Positions 1 through 11,560 of a DNA stretch of 64,000 nt are shown here, piece by piece. Under the pieces are notes generated by a model. It did not search any database, was not told the origin of the DNA, and saw only the letters and a program-made list of their open reading frames with translations. The DNA lies in NCBI GenBank assembly GCA_030280995.1, contig JASXTE010000010.1, positions 20,477,823 through 20,541,822 of the forward strand, in the 5' to 3' direction. The translations under genes and the position numbers were made by a program. Position 1 is the stretch's first letter. Every line of letters starts with the position of its first letter. The DNA comes from Hemileia vastatrix. Its lineage: Eukaryota > Basidiomycota > Pucciniomycetes > Pucciniales > Zaghouaniaceae.

Positions 1-1374
1 GGGTGTTGTTGGTGGAGCAGCAGGGGGCTGAGCGTGCACGAACTGTCAAATTGCATCCACAACATTGGCAGTATTTTCAGTTTTAGGATTAGTTCTTCTG
101 GTATTTATTGATAGATATGAAGGATGACAGATAAGAGAAGAAGATAGAAGATGGAGGAAGGGAACACTGCAAGACGCAGGTATTTATGGGCTCCTGGGGA
201 CAGTCGCGAGTAGAGGGAGGATGTGGTATGCGCCTGGAAGGAAGTATAATTTTAGACCAATCAGCGCGCGTAGTCCAGGAAGAACAAAGGAAGTTAGCTC
301 AGTAGGTAGTGCTAAAATATAATATGTATTTTTGTGTTTCAAAGAACAAAGGAAATGGAAGTGTGGAAAAGGATTGAGGGTCTGTGCAGCAAGATGTGCT
401 GCACAATGGGGAATTGTGTGTTATTGATTTAGGACTTTAAAGCGCTAAAAAATATGGATTTGGACTTTCGAATAATTATGTGTTACACATTAAGGAAAGA
501 GTTATGGCTTAAGGATGACCCAAGTGCATAGTATACTGTACCGCGGCTAGTTGGGTAACTTACTGAAACAGGTAATAAGGGAGGCTAACTAGTTAAATGA
601 ATTTTTAGGACTATGAACTTAGTATTAAAGAAAGGAGAGTGGGGACTCAATCAAAAAACTACCCAAGAGTCAAGGCGACTAGGATCAATGTTAGAATGGG
701 TCAAACCTGAAAATAGCGCTGAAACAAAAACAAAGGTATAGTCAAAAGCGCATATGTGGAGTATGAGTGAAACAAGTTAATACTAGAATTAGTAATCATA
801 GAGTATGTTTTAGGCGCCGTAGTTGTTACAAGCAGTGTACGTAGTTTACTAATAGATTAGTTATTGTTTTACTAATGTGGCGCTAGAGCCAGCACTGAAG
901 ATCCACTAGGGAACTGTGTCTTGAGTACTGGAAAAATATAAAAAGAAGGACAATTTGATAAAGATAGGGAGTCTGGTAGTAAGTAGAATATATAAAGAGA
1001 TATATAATAGTAAATTAGAGATATTTCTGAATATTTTATCATTTTTGCGTCTGTGTGTGTATTTCATATAGCATAAGTGAAAGAGCGCAACATAGAGGGA
1101 ATATATAGATTTAGTAGGATTGACCATTATTATAGCTATTTTATTGCTATAATAAGGCATATTCAAAGAGAGCGCTTAAAGAGGGAGTAGCTGTGGATAT
1201 TAGCGCTTATTATGAATAGAAATATCCAGATAGTAATACTTTTTTTTCCTGATCTTTAAAACTCATCTCTCATCTTATAAACTTTCTAATCAAATATTAG
1301 TGTTACACATTATTGCGCTGTCTTTAAAAATAAGAGTGGCAGGCGCTTCTTCTTAGAAATTGAAGAGGAGAACC
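1..1374 (+). repeat. LTR-like remnant of a family 2-related element
   Basis: The purine-rich tract at 212-221 runs straight into TGTGGTA at 222, the same arrangement as the polypurine tract and 3' LTR start of element C (58692-58708). Near 1340-1370 a GCGCTTC motif followed by a GAAATTGA/GAGGAG stretch resembles the C LTR at 49012-49040. I infer that 222 to about 1374 is an LTR or LTR piece and 1-221 the 3' end of an internal region. I could not identify a matching LTR end or a target duplication, and the junction with element B lies somewhere in 1374-1400. The reading frames here are short and look accidental. Confidence 0.35.
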
Positions 1375-1389
1375 AACCCATCTTGCATT

Positions 1390-1725
1390 GTGTCTACTGC
1401 TTAGTACTTTATAACAGTCTACAACATGCAAAAAAAATTTTTTTACTCATCAGACAACCACTTATCACGACCAAAATTAACAACCTTCAACCTTCCTATA
1501 GTCAAGCTAGCAGTTTCCACAAAATCAGGATGGTTCTTAAACTGAGGAGTTCAGTAAAGAGCTCTTGACAAAGGAGGTCTCTTCAAAGGAGGATTCAAAC
1601 CTAAAGGCATAGGCTCATTGACAGGCCTAATCTTCTGCGCTACATTCTTATACTTTGTAGCTCCACCTTTTACTTGAGAGATCTTCAGAAAATCTTCACC
1701 ACAAGGCCTGAAACAATAACCAAGG
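1390..1725 (-). pseudogene. Element B pol fragment, region N-terminal to reverse transcriptase
   Basis: The minus-strand translation parallels the pol start of E (about 25440-25650) and C (about 51800-52020): a block equivalent to NPPLKRPPLSRD, then NPPxFxETxRxTxxRL and VVNFGPxG, and a decayed version of the following charged helix. The fragment ends at the junction near 1390, before any catalytic motif, so it cannot encode an active enzyme. Stops in the frame confirm decay. Confidence 0.7.
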
Positions 1726-2335
1726 GTCTACCCATTGCTCACATGTGTGGACAAGGTAATGTTTTTTAAAGGTGTAGAAGACACCCTAGTGGTGCACAAT
1801 TGGGAGGACTTACTTTAATTCTCCAGTCTCACCACTCCAAAACTTTTCTGCAATTCCACATCTTCATCCTCACTTCCATCTTCTAAATCTTCAAATCTTG
1901 ATTCATCTTCTGAATCACATCTTCTAAAATTGTGCAGCTTATCCTCATTCTGGAGGCCCAAAAATTGATCTTGATGATCTTCTTTCTTCAAACTTTTTTG
2001 CAGTGTAACCCTATGCTAGAGGCCCAAAAACTGATCTTAATGATGTTCAAAAAAATAATTCTTTGCTTCTTTCTTGATTATCTTATTATTTTTTTCTTGA
2101 TTTTCTTCTTTTATCTTGAAATTTTTATTTTCTTTCTTGAGACTTCTTCTATCCTACAAAAATAACCAGGATTTTCCCCAAGGCTCACAGACGTGGCCAA
2201 GGTAATGTTTTTAAAAGGTGTAGAAAAACACCTAGCAGTGCACAATTGGGAGGACTTACTTTTAGCAGCCAATATCACCACTGCACCAATTTTTTGCATA
2301 TCTTTCAATAAAGATATATAACCAATTTTTTTAAT
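1725..2335 (-). repeat. Protease-pol spacer with a duplicated block of about 115 bp
   Basis: Two copies of one block lie at about 1735-1850 and 2165-2310. Both contain a variant of GGTAATGTTTT, a short inverted repeat related to AGGTGT/ACACCT, the string GTGCACAATTGGGAGGACTTAC, and a shared downstream tail. Between them are two copies of the CCTC/GAGG hairpin motif (near 1940 and 2015 on the minus strand). Element E has the same order at 24800-25390, so the duplication predates both copies. No function is known to me. Confidence 0.6.
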
Positions 2336-2538
2336 TTAAACTTGAATTAAAAATAATTGAGAATTTTGAGATAGAACAGATACTTGATAAAAAACTTGGG
2401 AATACTTGCAAAGAAGAGAAACATTAAAAAGAGAAAGTTGAAAATCCACTTGGTATATCTCCAAGGGAGCTGACCTACTACAACCTTAGATTTCCTCATC
2501 TTGGGGAGAGGCTGTAGCACTTAGGTGATCAGCCCTCA

Positions 2539-3381
2539 TCACTCTAAAAAAGACAGACTCCTTCTAGAGCCTGAGCCACACTCCAAAAAACCAGAGGCAG
2601 CACCCACTTCTCTTATTCTCCTACAGCAGTCTATGTACTGGTACATTGAAGACAAACCAGGTCTCGTCTCCCAACCATCCTCTCCAGGAGATAATAACCT
2701 CATGTGAAGTCTCCTTTCAACTTCACCAGTCAACTCCAAACTGATTCTCACATCAAACTGATAACCAATTCTTTCTTGAAAATCCATCCAGAATGGCCCA
2801 CCCAAAACGGCTTTTACAGTCCCTTTGGCAATGTAAAAATAAAACTTCCCTGAGAATCCACCATCATATAACTTTACAACCTCAGATGGTGAAACCAATT
2901 CAGTGACATGGCAACCAATCACTCTCCAATTTCCACCAATACCTGTCTTGTTGGGGAGGCCCAGATGAGTAGCATCAAACAAAGAAATCAGGTTAATCTA
3001 AGAACCTGAATCCACCATTGCCCTAGCCTCCCTGTCATTCAGAGTGACATTGAAATAACTCAAAATTGCAGAAAAATGAGTTTCCAACCCCTCTTCAAAT
3101 TTTTCAGAAGAATCACAAATGTATTCTACCTCCCCAGAAGAAACCCTTCTCCTGGTCAACAACTTTTTCTGCCTATCAGCCAATCCAGGACTGATAGCAT
3201 ACAACTCCCCATAAGTAAGAAAAAACTGACCCTGATTCATCCTTTCCAGGACAGAGCCCATAAAATTAACTTGGCCAGAAACCACTGGCCTCTCAAAGTG
3301 AGATTTTTGCTTCACTACCTTGTTCATGGAAGAGCCTTTAGGACTAGAACCACCAACATATTTACCATAAATAGGAACCAA
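2539..3381 (-). pseudogene. Element B aspartic protease region
   Basis: Two minus-strand open segments (3381-2998, then 2982-2539) belong to one ancestral reading, broken at about 2998 right after the motif AMVDSGS. DSG is the catalytic triad of retropepsin-type proteases, and the text that follows in E (INLISFFEATHLGLP) continues in B as INLISLFDATHLGLP. The family role is maturation of the gag-pol polyprotein. The stop directly after DSGS would abolish activity. The segment upstream, with ERPVVSGQV and LTYGELYAISPG, matches E at 23790-23920. Confidence 0.75.
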
Positions 3382-3399
3382 ACCAGATCCCTCAATAGA

Positions 3400-4060
3400 A
3401 CCTCTAACTCCAGCAGTTTTGGAAATGAAGCCAAAGGGACATCCTCCTCAGAGTCAAAATCAACATCCATATTCAATGGCTCACCATTCATTTCAAATTC
3501 TCCAAAACTAGGAAGGCCATATCTTCCATACCCTTCTGCATTTTATACAGCTCCTCTTTGCTGTACTTCTCCCTAGCTGCACTCAGCTTAGGATCCACCT
3601 TTAAAGCCTTAAGCTTTGGTTGGTCCTGAGAACTGCTCTTAGGCCTTTCCACCTTTCCTGCTTTCACATGATAAACACCAGCCAAATATTCCCTACTTCA
3701 CTTTCCTCCATAAGAATACAACTCCAAACCACCAAAGGAAGATTTAATTGAGACTCTATTAGCCTCATTTCCCTTTCCCTTGCAATCATCTACACCTTTA
3801 CCAGAAGAAGAAGTCTCATTAGGCAACTCTTCAATTCTTGGCCTCCTTGAGTTGAAATTATGTCTCCTCCTCACCAAGTCCACTGGAGCCCAACCATCAT
3901 AAGGCTTCACAAAAGAACCATCTTGAAACTTTAAAAATTTCCCATAAAATTCCAGCTTCCCTTCAGACACATCCTTATTCAGTTCCTAAAAATCTTTGGA
4001 CTTGTGTCCCTTTCTGTTGCAATATGAGAAGACCCATGGTTCACTTATACCAACCCTCCT
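3400..4060 (-). pseudogene. Element B gag C-terminal region with decayed zinc knuckle
   Basis: Open pieces at 3970-3698 and 3685-3488 correspond to E 23120-23680. The knuckle, near 4035-3990, reads FSYCNRKGHKSKDF and is followed by a stop. Compared with a C-x2-C-x4-H-x4-C knuckle, the first Cys is Phe here and the last position is Phe in both B and E. Downstream is a KFQDGSFVKP and PVDLVRRRHN region shared with E. In the family this part binds genomic RNA during packaging. B is inactive because of stops at about 3990 and 3690. Confidence 0.65.
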
Positions 4061-4196
4061 ATTAAAATCACTAGTCTGAGAAGGAGCCTTATTGGCCTTC
4101 TGAGCCTCCTGAACAAATATATGTAGCTGTTTTTTCTGATCAGCAAACTGCCCACTACTGGGTCAACCTCTTTAGGCTTCTCAGGAGTCTTTCCTT

Positions 4197-4938
4197 TTTT
4201 CACACTTTACTTCTTCCTAGATTCCTTCACATCTTCAGAAAAAGCTTCACTGACCTTGCTAACATACTTGGTTCTATCTTTTTGGTAATAATCAACTTCC
4301 AACAGTTTCAGATGTCCCTCCACAAACTCATTCACCACGGAAAGAGCAGGAAATTTCTGATTCCCATTAGGATGAATCTTCATTTTATCCTTCCTGGACA
4401 ACTCCTTCAGCACATCAATTCTGACATTCCTGGCCAGAGAAGACCAGAAAATATCCCTTTCAGAGTCAGTACTCTCCAACTCTTGCATATCCACCAATTA
4501 ATCCACCACTGGTTCTAACTGAGCCTGAAACTTCCTATAAGTATGGAGGTTGTCCACACCTCCATAAGATTTCCATTCACTTTCAATCATATTGAGATCC
4601 ACCATAGAGTAGCTTGATCCCCACCTGTCTGTCATCTGCAGACACAACTTATTACAGTCTTTCCTCCTATAACCCTCTGTAGCAGAAATCTACTTCACCG
4701 GAGCCCTGTCACCAATATAGAAGATGACTTGCTTTACCATGTCCAAGTGAGAAGCTCCATCCATATTCCCAGCATCCTCAAATAGCTCAAGAAACAACTT
4801 CACATCCTCCCCCATAGACATAGGCCACTTTCAGGACTTTATCCTGACAGAAGGCCTAACAGAAACTGGAGGATTACCATCCTCAGCAGCACCAACAGTG
4901 CCACTACCACCACTAGAGAAAGAGTTTCCAGAAGCCAT
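4197..4938 (-). pseudogene. Element B gag, N-terminal and capsid part
   Basis: The ATG at 4938 (minus) opens a Ser/Gly-rich start with FSSGGSGTVGAAED, matching E at 22151. A TGA near 4836 stands where E has a Trp codon, so the frame closes after about 34 codons. The capsid-like part resumes at 4497-4207 with VDMQELESTDSERDIFWSS and VNEFVEGHLKLLEVD. The Gag family forms the particle shell that packages element RNA. Multiple stops make this copy non-functional. Confidence 0.7.
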
Positions 4939-5045
4939 GGTCCAATAGATTCCAGAAAAACAATTTCCAACCACAGAAGAGAGTCCAACAGTAACAGAAA
5001 GTCCAAAAAGCTAACAAATCCTCTCACCAAATCGGGTATCAGAAA

Positions 5046-6395
5046 CGTAGACAATCCTATAGTTCTAGCTATAGGCCTTGACCAAGGGAGTTGGAGTAAA
5101 ACTGGAGAGAAAAACCCCTGTCCCTTTGAGAAAATACCAGGTGAGATTTATTTGCTACAGAAAATTAGAGACTGTTACTATACCCCTTCCAACACACATC
5201 TTGACTGCTCAAAAAGTTAAGACATTAAATAATAGTAGATCACTGAGAACCAAAGAACCAGAAACCTGAAATGCAGAAAGATCCACACCAGAAAACCAAA
5301 ACACTGTTCACTTGTTGCACAGAAAATAGCAATAATACTTGATGCAGGTTTTAATTCTACACCACAGAAACCAGTTGCCAGACTTGAGTTAAGTGAAGAA
5401 CTAACACTACACAATATGGGGGGCGCACTTTCTAGAAAGTCTGAAACCTTGGACCCAAACTCACTACATATTGAACACACTTTGAGCCATTGACAAAGGA
5501 ACCATACAATCAGGGATGAACACCACTCTGAAGAATAGTTCTAGGTGGGTGTTCAAGTAGAGTTAAGTTTGGGTTTAGTATGACTTTAGTCTGAGTTCCA
5601 TCTGAGTTCCATCTCAGTTCAGGTTGGGGACTTGCTAGCAAGTCTACCCCCTATATAGCATAGTGTAACCTTGAAACAAACACAGCCAATTGTGGCCAAA
5701 AAAACAGTGATAATTGAGTTAGAAACAAGAATTATATAATTAGCAGATGTTTGTATGATAATTAAAGTTGCACCAAAATGTCTTATATAGTATTTAAACA
5801 CAGACCACCATCTAAAAAATCCATGCACAGCAATGAATTTGGTGCTTTTTACAGCCCAATTGAAAAAAACCCTCTAGAAACGCTTCCCAGCCTTCTTAAA
5901 CCAAGGCAGGCGGCCCTCCTAGAAGTAGACAGACCTCCCTGAATCCAGAAAACCACCAAAAAACCTTCAATAAAGCCCAAAATACTTAGAAAAATCCACC
6001 ATAACTACTAAAACCCTTAAAACACAAAATTAAGCTATGAAAACATTTTGAGATAAAATATATAGACAAATTATCTCTACTTAATGGTACTAAGCACTTA
6101 ACGCTAAGACTTAAGGATAGCCTCTAAAACACAAAAAAAATTAAACAGCTATCTTTTATAAATGAAAAGTTAGCAAATGACCCTTTTAAAACTTAGAATA
6201 TGAAAAATGTCAAAAAGACATAAAATATAGAGAAAAACGGGGGCTATCAAATGGTAGTACCCACATACCCATAGTCCCAATATTCACTGAATAATACCAG
6301 AAAAACACTTAATTATTCAAACAATGTCAATTAAGAAATACCAAAATAGCACCAAACAGCCCATAAAAGGCCTCTGCCATTGTTGGAAGGCCACA
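5046..6395 (-). repeat. LTR of element B (5' LTR in element orientation)
   Basis: The minus-strand sequence starts TGTGGCCTTCCAACA at 6395 and is collinear with the E LTR (20962-22045) through the block around TTAGTACCATTAAGTAGAG and the end block near 5046-5180. The inner end is placed where the PBS-like segment begins. That segment differs from E (a TGATACCCGATTT-type string instead of TGGCACCTAACAT), so either the primer site has drifted or this subfamily used another primer. The GCGCTTC motif of other LTRs is ACGCTTC here. Confidence 0.7.
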
Positions 6396-6524
6396 TTGTT
6401 ATTTTTCTTTCCTTCAAATTTTTCACCTTCTCTTATTCCACTATTTTTTGGCTTGGTTCTTTAAATGTGTGACTTCTTTTTTTTGGTGCTTTTTTTTTTC
6501 TTTTTTTATACTTTTTTTTAGCTA

Positions 6525-6916
6525 TCTCCCATCCAGGAAGAACCTGGCTGGGAGAGAACCAAAGTTTCTGCTGGTTGCAGTGACCTCAGTTGTTAAAGTT
6601 GTTTGGGGCACCTTTTTTAAACTTATTTTATTTTATTTTAACAAAAATTATTCTCCCCCAGAGAGGCCCTTCCTGGCTGGGAGAGAACCAAATTCGCTGC
6701 TTGTTGCAGTGAACTTATTTGTTAAAGGTAAGTGGGCCCTTTTTTTTAACTTATTTTTTTATTTACTTTTTCTTCTCTCCCATCCAGGTTCTTCCTGTAT
6801 GCGAGATAATTAAAGTTGCTTCTTGTTATAGCAACTTCAGTAATTAATGGTGAGTTTTATTTATTCCTTTTTTCATTTTTTGTTCTCTCCCAGCCAGGAA
6901 AGACCTGGCTGGGAGT
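6525..6916 (+). repeat. Tandem repeat of about 112-125 bp, each unit carrying a strong hairpin
   Basis: Units start near 6528, 6651, 6776 and 6888. The last contains a perfect inverted repeat (6888-6916): arms CTCCCAGCCAGG and CCTGGCTGGGAG around a 5-nt loop. The first unit has the same arms with one mismatch (CTCCCATCCAGG), while the two middle units are more decayed. Between hairpins each unit has a related block (a TTGTTGCAGTGA-like string, then TTGTTAAAG) and a T-rich tract. It is not part of B, whose LTR ends at 6395. Function unknown; a MITE-like origin or hairpin-driven local amplification are possible. Confidence 0.7.
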
Positions 6917-7223
6917 CAATGCTTCCTTCAAATAAGTCAAGTCAGAAAATCAAATTTATGTTTCAAGATTGAAACAAAGTCAAACTTAAATTACAATCAA
7001 ACTGAAATCTCTTTGATTCAAAAGAAGCTGGATATTTTTCTTAACAACACTAGAATATCACAATTTTTTCCAATAACCTGTTCTAAAAAACTGTGTTAAG
7101 TGAAATAAAAAACTAAATTCTACTGCTTGACATCTCTTGACTTACCATTAAAATTCCAAAATTCAAACCTCTTCCACTTGTTAAATTTTAAATCTTCAAT
7201 ATTAACTGCACTATCTTGATGAG
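6917..7223. other. AT-rich intergenic stretch
   Basis: No convincing gene, repeat or element end is visible. It may contain the 3' flank of the small minus-strand ORF 7224-7514. Confidence 0.4.
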
Positions 7224-7514
7224 TCATTGATAAAATTTTAAAAAAGCCAGCTGAAGCTTCCTATGCATGTTTTTGGCTAAGAAAACTGATTTTTTAAAAC
7301 TTTTTATTTTGGTTTTCAAGAGAGTCAAATCAGTAGGATCTCCCCTGAACTTAGATAACCATGCAATTGCTGCATTTTTCTGTTTTTTTGGGTTAAATTC
7401 TGGAATTATATTTTCAATATAAATACTTTCCAAAATGGAAATAAAATATTGATTGTCTGTGTACAATAATAAACTTTCATTGAGTCCACAAAACTGTGAA
7501 TAACTAAAATCCAT
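7224..7514 (-). CDS. Hypothetical 96-residue protein or terminal exon
   Basis: The open frame runs from an ATG at 7514 to a TGA at 7224 on the minus strand. I do not recognise the protein. It is Lys/Phe/Leu-rich, with a possible amphipathic helical C-terminus (LLKTKIKSFKKSVFLAKN). A stretch resembling a splice acceptor (AAAAAACTTAG) lies just upstream of the ATG, so it could be the last exon of a longer gene, but no convincing upstream exon was found. In this AT-rich setting a 96-codon frame may be accidental. Confidence 0.25.
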   Translation of the reverse strand: MDFSYSQFCGLNESLLLYTDNQYFISILESIYIENIIPEFNPKKQKNAAIAWLSKFRGDPTDLTLLKTKIKSFKKSVFLAKNMHRKLQLAFLKFYQ

Positions 7515-8470
7515 AGCTAAGTTTTTTTTACTTCACCAAAAAAAATATATGCTATCTTTTTTTTAATGCAGTTTAAATTTTTATAGATGAGATGGAATAT
7601 CTCATCTATCTTATCTTTTTTTTTCTTTTATATTCAAAGAAAAATATCTTGTGAGGCTCTTTAGAGTGAACTCTATTGTTCACCAACAACTCCAAATGGT
7701 TACAATTTTCCCCAAGCATCAAATTTGGGGAGCCTGATTCTTGAGAAAATTGGAACAGCTGAGTGTTGAGAATTTCTTTGGAATTGATCAAGTCTTTTTC
7801 TGTTGCACTGAAAAATTATCTTCCACTTGATTAATTAGGGAGCCACCATTGAGTCAAGGGTCAACCAAGTTGACATCAGAAATCATAACAGTAGGGTACA
7901 AAAAGGCTTGTAAATGTGTTCCAATAATAATTCAAAAAAAGTCATATATTTTTATGATGACTTATACTTCCTTCTATGGGGAGTTTTAAGAATATTTTGA
8001 CCTTTTACACCATTTTTTTTTAGTTCCTTTCAAAGATCAGAACCTTTTATGATAAACTTTGTAGCACATAATTAGCTGATGTACTCCTGGCTAGCCAATT
8101 TTACTACTGTGGAAGAACATGAGGACCCTTTTGAGCAAGAAAAAATTACTTTTAAGGTTATATAAAGATCTCTGATGGAAAGAAGTGCTAGATTTAATCA
8201 AAAAAATTTATCCAGAAAAAAAAGTCAATTTTGATACAACCAAAGCACTTTTCATTACAGCACATGTTTGTTATGCAATGGGGTACAATAATAAGGCAAC
8301 AGTTGAAAAACAATATGTGGGGTTTTTTGTAAATCTTTTCAGATGAAGAGTAAAATAGTATGTAAAAATTGATTTTCAGTCTAATTAACAACACAGACTA
8401 AGGATTTTACTAGTTAACTTTCATCTAGAAATAATTATGAACAAATGAAATATGAATGAAGTTAAAAAAA
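7515..8470. other. AT-rich stretch without a supported gene
   Basis: Short frames occur (for example 7606-7791 and 8194-8394 on the minus strand), but I found no family motif, conserved copy elsewhere in the window, or splice-consistent continuation. It lies just downstream of the minus-strand gene 8471-9545 and may hold its 3' UTR. Confidence 0.4.
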
Positions 8471-9545
8471 CTAGTCATCAAAAATTTTTATTAAGCATTC
8501 AATTTCCTCAACAGATTTATTAGCTGTAACAAATAAAATCAAGAAAACATTCTTTTTTGAACCATCTTCAAGATGATACTTGAGATTCATCTGATCAAAT
8601 AGGAAATTGTACTCTAGAGCCTTCTCCTCTTTCTTTATCTCAAATTTCTTCTCCTCAAATTCATGAGCCCTCTTATCCCTTTGTAAAGAAATCTTGAATT
8701 TCTTCTCCTCCAACTCTTTTGCCCTCTCTTCCCTCTTAAAATAGAGCTTGAATTTCTTCTCTTCCAAGTCTTGTGTCCTATCATCCCTGTGTAAAGAGAG
8801 CTTGTATAGTTTCTTTTGAAAGTTAAGAGTATCTCTTTCAACTTCAATTTTACCTAAATTGAAATAGAATATTAAAAAAAGAAATTAAAATCTCACTTAA
8901 TTACTAAGAGGTATGCTATCACATACCAGATTCACATTTCTCCAAAAAATCATTAATGGAAGAAAAAGGGGTTTGGGAAAAACTATCTCTTTTTTGTTTT
9001 CTTTGACTGTTGAAATTCAGAGTAGTTGATGGTCTTGATTTTTTTTGAGGTAGCCATTTTCTCTTCATCATCAACTCTAGCTTCATACTTGCTTGATTGT
9101 AGCATCTGGGATTGCTCATTTACCCTTAAAGAAATAAGAAAAAGAGATGTAAATAAAAAATTAAACCAACAAGACAAGAAATAATATCCCACCTAAGCAA
9201 GATTATTTTTGTTTATATTTCCATAAGGATCTATTGAAAATATAGCTAGATTTATGAAATTTAAATGCAGGGAGGTTTGAGTCTAAGAGGAAAGAAAAAG
9301 ATTTATTTTGACATAACTTTAGAGATATCATCTTCTCTATCCAAAATGTTTGCCCAATAAAAATCAGGTCAATCTTCAAATATAAAATACATCTTTTTAT
9401 ATTAAAGACATAATGAATAAAGTTTATCATCTATATATTTGATGCACTTACTTATATCAAGGTCAGTGATACTAAAACCAGTGGAGGATGAACAAGTCTT
9501 AGCTTTCTTTTCAGGCTTAGTTGAGGTACAGATATGTGAATAGCT
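8471..9545 (-). CDS. Probable multi-exon gene with charged coiled-coil C-terminus
   Basis: The last exon runs from about 8855 to 8471 (stop TAG). It encodes a charged helical repeat (LEEKKFKLYFKREERAKE, LEEKKFKISLQRDKRAHE, FEEKKFEIKKEEKA) and ends VTANKSVEEIECLIKIFDD. Upstream is a canonical intron of about 87 nt (donor GTATGTGAT near 8928, acceptor CAATTTAG near 8854) that joins the exon containing INDFLEKCES in frame. A further exon near 9545-9460 contains KPEKKAKTCSSSTGFSITDLD and ends at a GTAAGTGC donor. The layout recalls fungal proteins with a 'No apical meristem-associated' C-terminal domain, which are often multicopy in rusts; that is a guess from character, not a match. The frame of the middle exon (9119-8929) is uncertain, and the first exon and start were not found. 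It may be a host gene, a degraded duplicate, or part of a DNA transposon. Confidence 0.5.
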
Positions 9546-11555
9546 TTATAAGTCAGTTTTATAGAAGATTTTGATTTTCCTATATGAATACTCTAGTACA
9601 AATCTAATATTTATTTAAAAATAATTCATTATAAGGGTCTCAGAAATTTTAATCACACTAAGTATAAATGGGTTACAATCTTATAGTTTGTATAAAAATT
9701 AATGTAATAATTCAAACACTATTCAAAGACTTTAAAAGTAATATTTATATGTATTAGAGTTGTAATGGTTATATGTTTTAATTTTAATGATAAATAATGT
9801 AGAAAAAAATACCAAAACCCCACTCCTTTTATGCCCAATAATTCCTCCAATGAACCCCTTGATTTACCAGCCCTATATACTGATAATGGAGCCCCATTAA
9901 AGCTAATACACCTTTCCAACAGCATAAAGAGTAACCAATAACATAATTAGAATGATATCACCTGAAAAAATCCTGTAGTAATAGAGATAATCCATCAAAA
10001 ATAAGAGTTTACACATGTAACACCTTAAAATAAAAGACTGAAAAGGGAAATAATAAGACTAAATATTAAAAAATATTAAGGGGGGGTTAACAGTAGAAAT
10101 GAAGCTGCTAATTATTCCAAATAACTACATGAAATCTCCATCCAATGATGACCAATCTTACCTGATAAATCACTGAGAAACCTAAAAAGGACATGAGATG
10201 GGGGGTAACTGAATTCAGTCCTTGGAAGGCGCTTGAAAAGGTATATCCTTGACTAATTTAGGTGAATTTAAGTGTGTTAGTGGATTAAAGGCACCAATCT
10301 GGTGGTTTTTAATAAAATTAGTTCATATAATGAGGTCAATGCACTTATAATTGAAGTAGGATTCTAAATAGGTGCCTGTTGCCTATTTTAGTGTGTTTCC
10401 CCATAGTGGGAATACAATAAGGGGTAAATATAGTTTTAAAATGCTAAAAATGCTTAAAGTAAGCTATTCATGTAGGAGAAATGCAGGAAGTATGTGGCCA
10501 GTACACAGAAGCCATTTCCCGCATAAAAAACACCTAATTTGATAAGAGTTATTTTTATGCATTTGAATAGACAAATCAATATTCCTTTTTAAGAAAAATT
10601 GATTTTTCAAGGCGCATTTATAATATTATTAAACTTATAGTTCATATATTCAAACTTTAAATGATTTAAAGCACAATTCTGGTTTTTTCCATAAAACAAT
10701 AAGAACAACAGCTTTAAGTCTATGTAAAACTTATTTAGCCTTATGTTTAAGGTTCCTAAGATTACTCTAAAATATTCCAACTTAATATTTATTACATAAA
10801 ACTTATAAAAGGTGGATATATGCATGTATATAAAATATTATAATGGCATATATTGTGTTTAATCATTGATTTCACATATGTATACAACTTGTATACCTTT
10901 AATTATTGTTCCCATGTGTACTATATGTATTTAAAATATTTTATAAGAGATTTTTCCTCAGTATTTGGAAGATACAGGCTGACACTTTTTGTATTGGCTT
11001 AATAGTTCTTTAAGCATCTAAGCATCTGTGTAGGAAAAAGATCAATCCTCTTCTTTTTCTTATTTTTTAATTCATTGGCCATTTGAAGATATCCATTGAC
11101 TTTTGATGCAGGGGGCCATCCTATTTTAGTGACATTCTCAGTAAAAAAATATGAATCATAATTAGATTTAATTTTCAGCCATTTTATAAGTATGAGATGA
11201 TCATGTTTTTATAGTTAAATGGTATTTAATTTCTCAGCTGAGCAGGGGAAAAAGGGAGTAGTGGGATTTTAAGAAAAACAGGGGGAGAGCTAACTTTGAG
11301 AATATCTATTATGACAAAGAATGTTAAGATATTTGAATATGAAAAGGAGAAAAAACAAGCAGATGAGACAGGGAGGGGTTCTTAATGTATAGTATGACAG
11401 GATGGGAGTGCACAGCAAGGCAGGAAGCCTAGGATAACCAAAAAGTTTTCCAAGATGTGGTTATGAAAAATTGAGGATAAAAATTGAGGATAGAGGTACA
11501 CATTGACATTCAAAAGGTCTAACAACCCAATTATTAGCAAAATTAATTGCAGAAG
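9546..11555. other. AT-rich intergenic region, no supported gene
   Basis: Nothing here repeats elsewhere in the window, and I recognise no gene family. Minus-strand frames at 9719-9925 and 10607-10825 are short and unconvincing. Together with 6396-9545 and 20735-20961 it formed one continuous segment before element A inserted. Confidence 0.45.
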
Positions 11556-11560
11556 GTAAC

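Larger units (their letters stand above)
1390..6395 (-). mobile_element. Element B: truncated family 2 Ty3/gypsy retrotransposon
   Basis: Read on the minus strand this is an LTR (6395 to about 5046), a gag remnant, a knuckle region, an aspartic protease, a spacer and the first part of pol, collinear with element E (20962-25650). It stops near 1390 in the N-terminal part of pol, where similarity to E ends and the LTR-like sequence 1-1374 begins. The rest of reverse transcriptase, RNase H, integrase and the 3' LTR are missing. Several in-frame stops show that it is an old copy. Without a second LTR its target duplication cannot be tested. Confidence 0.85.
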
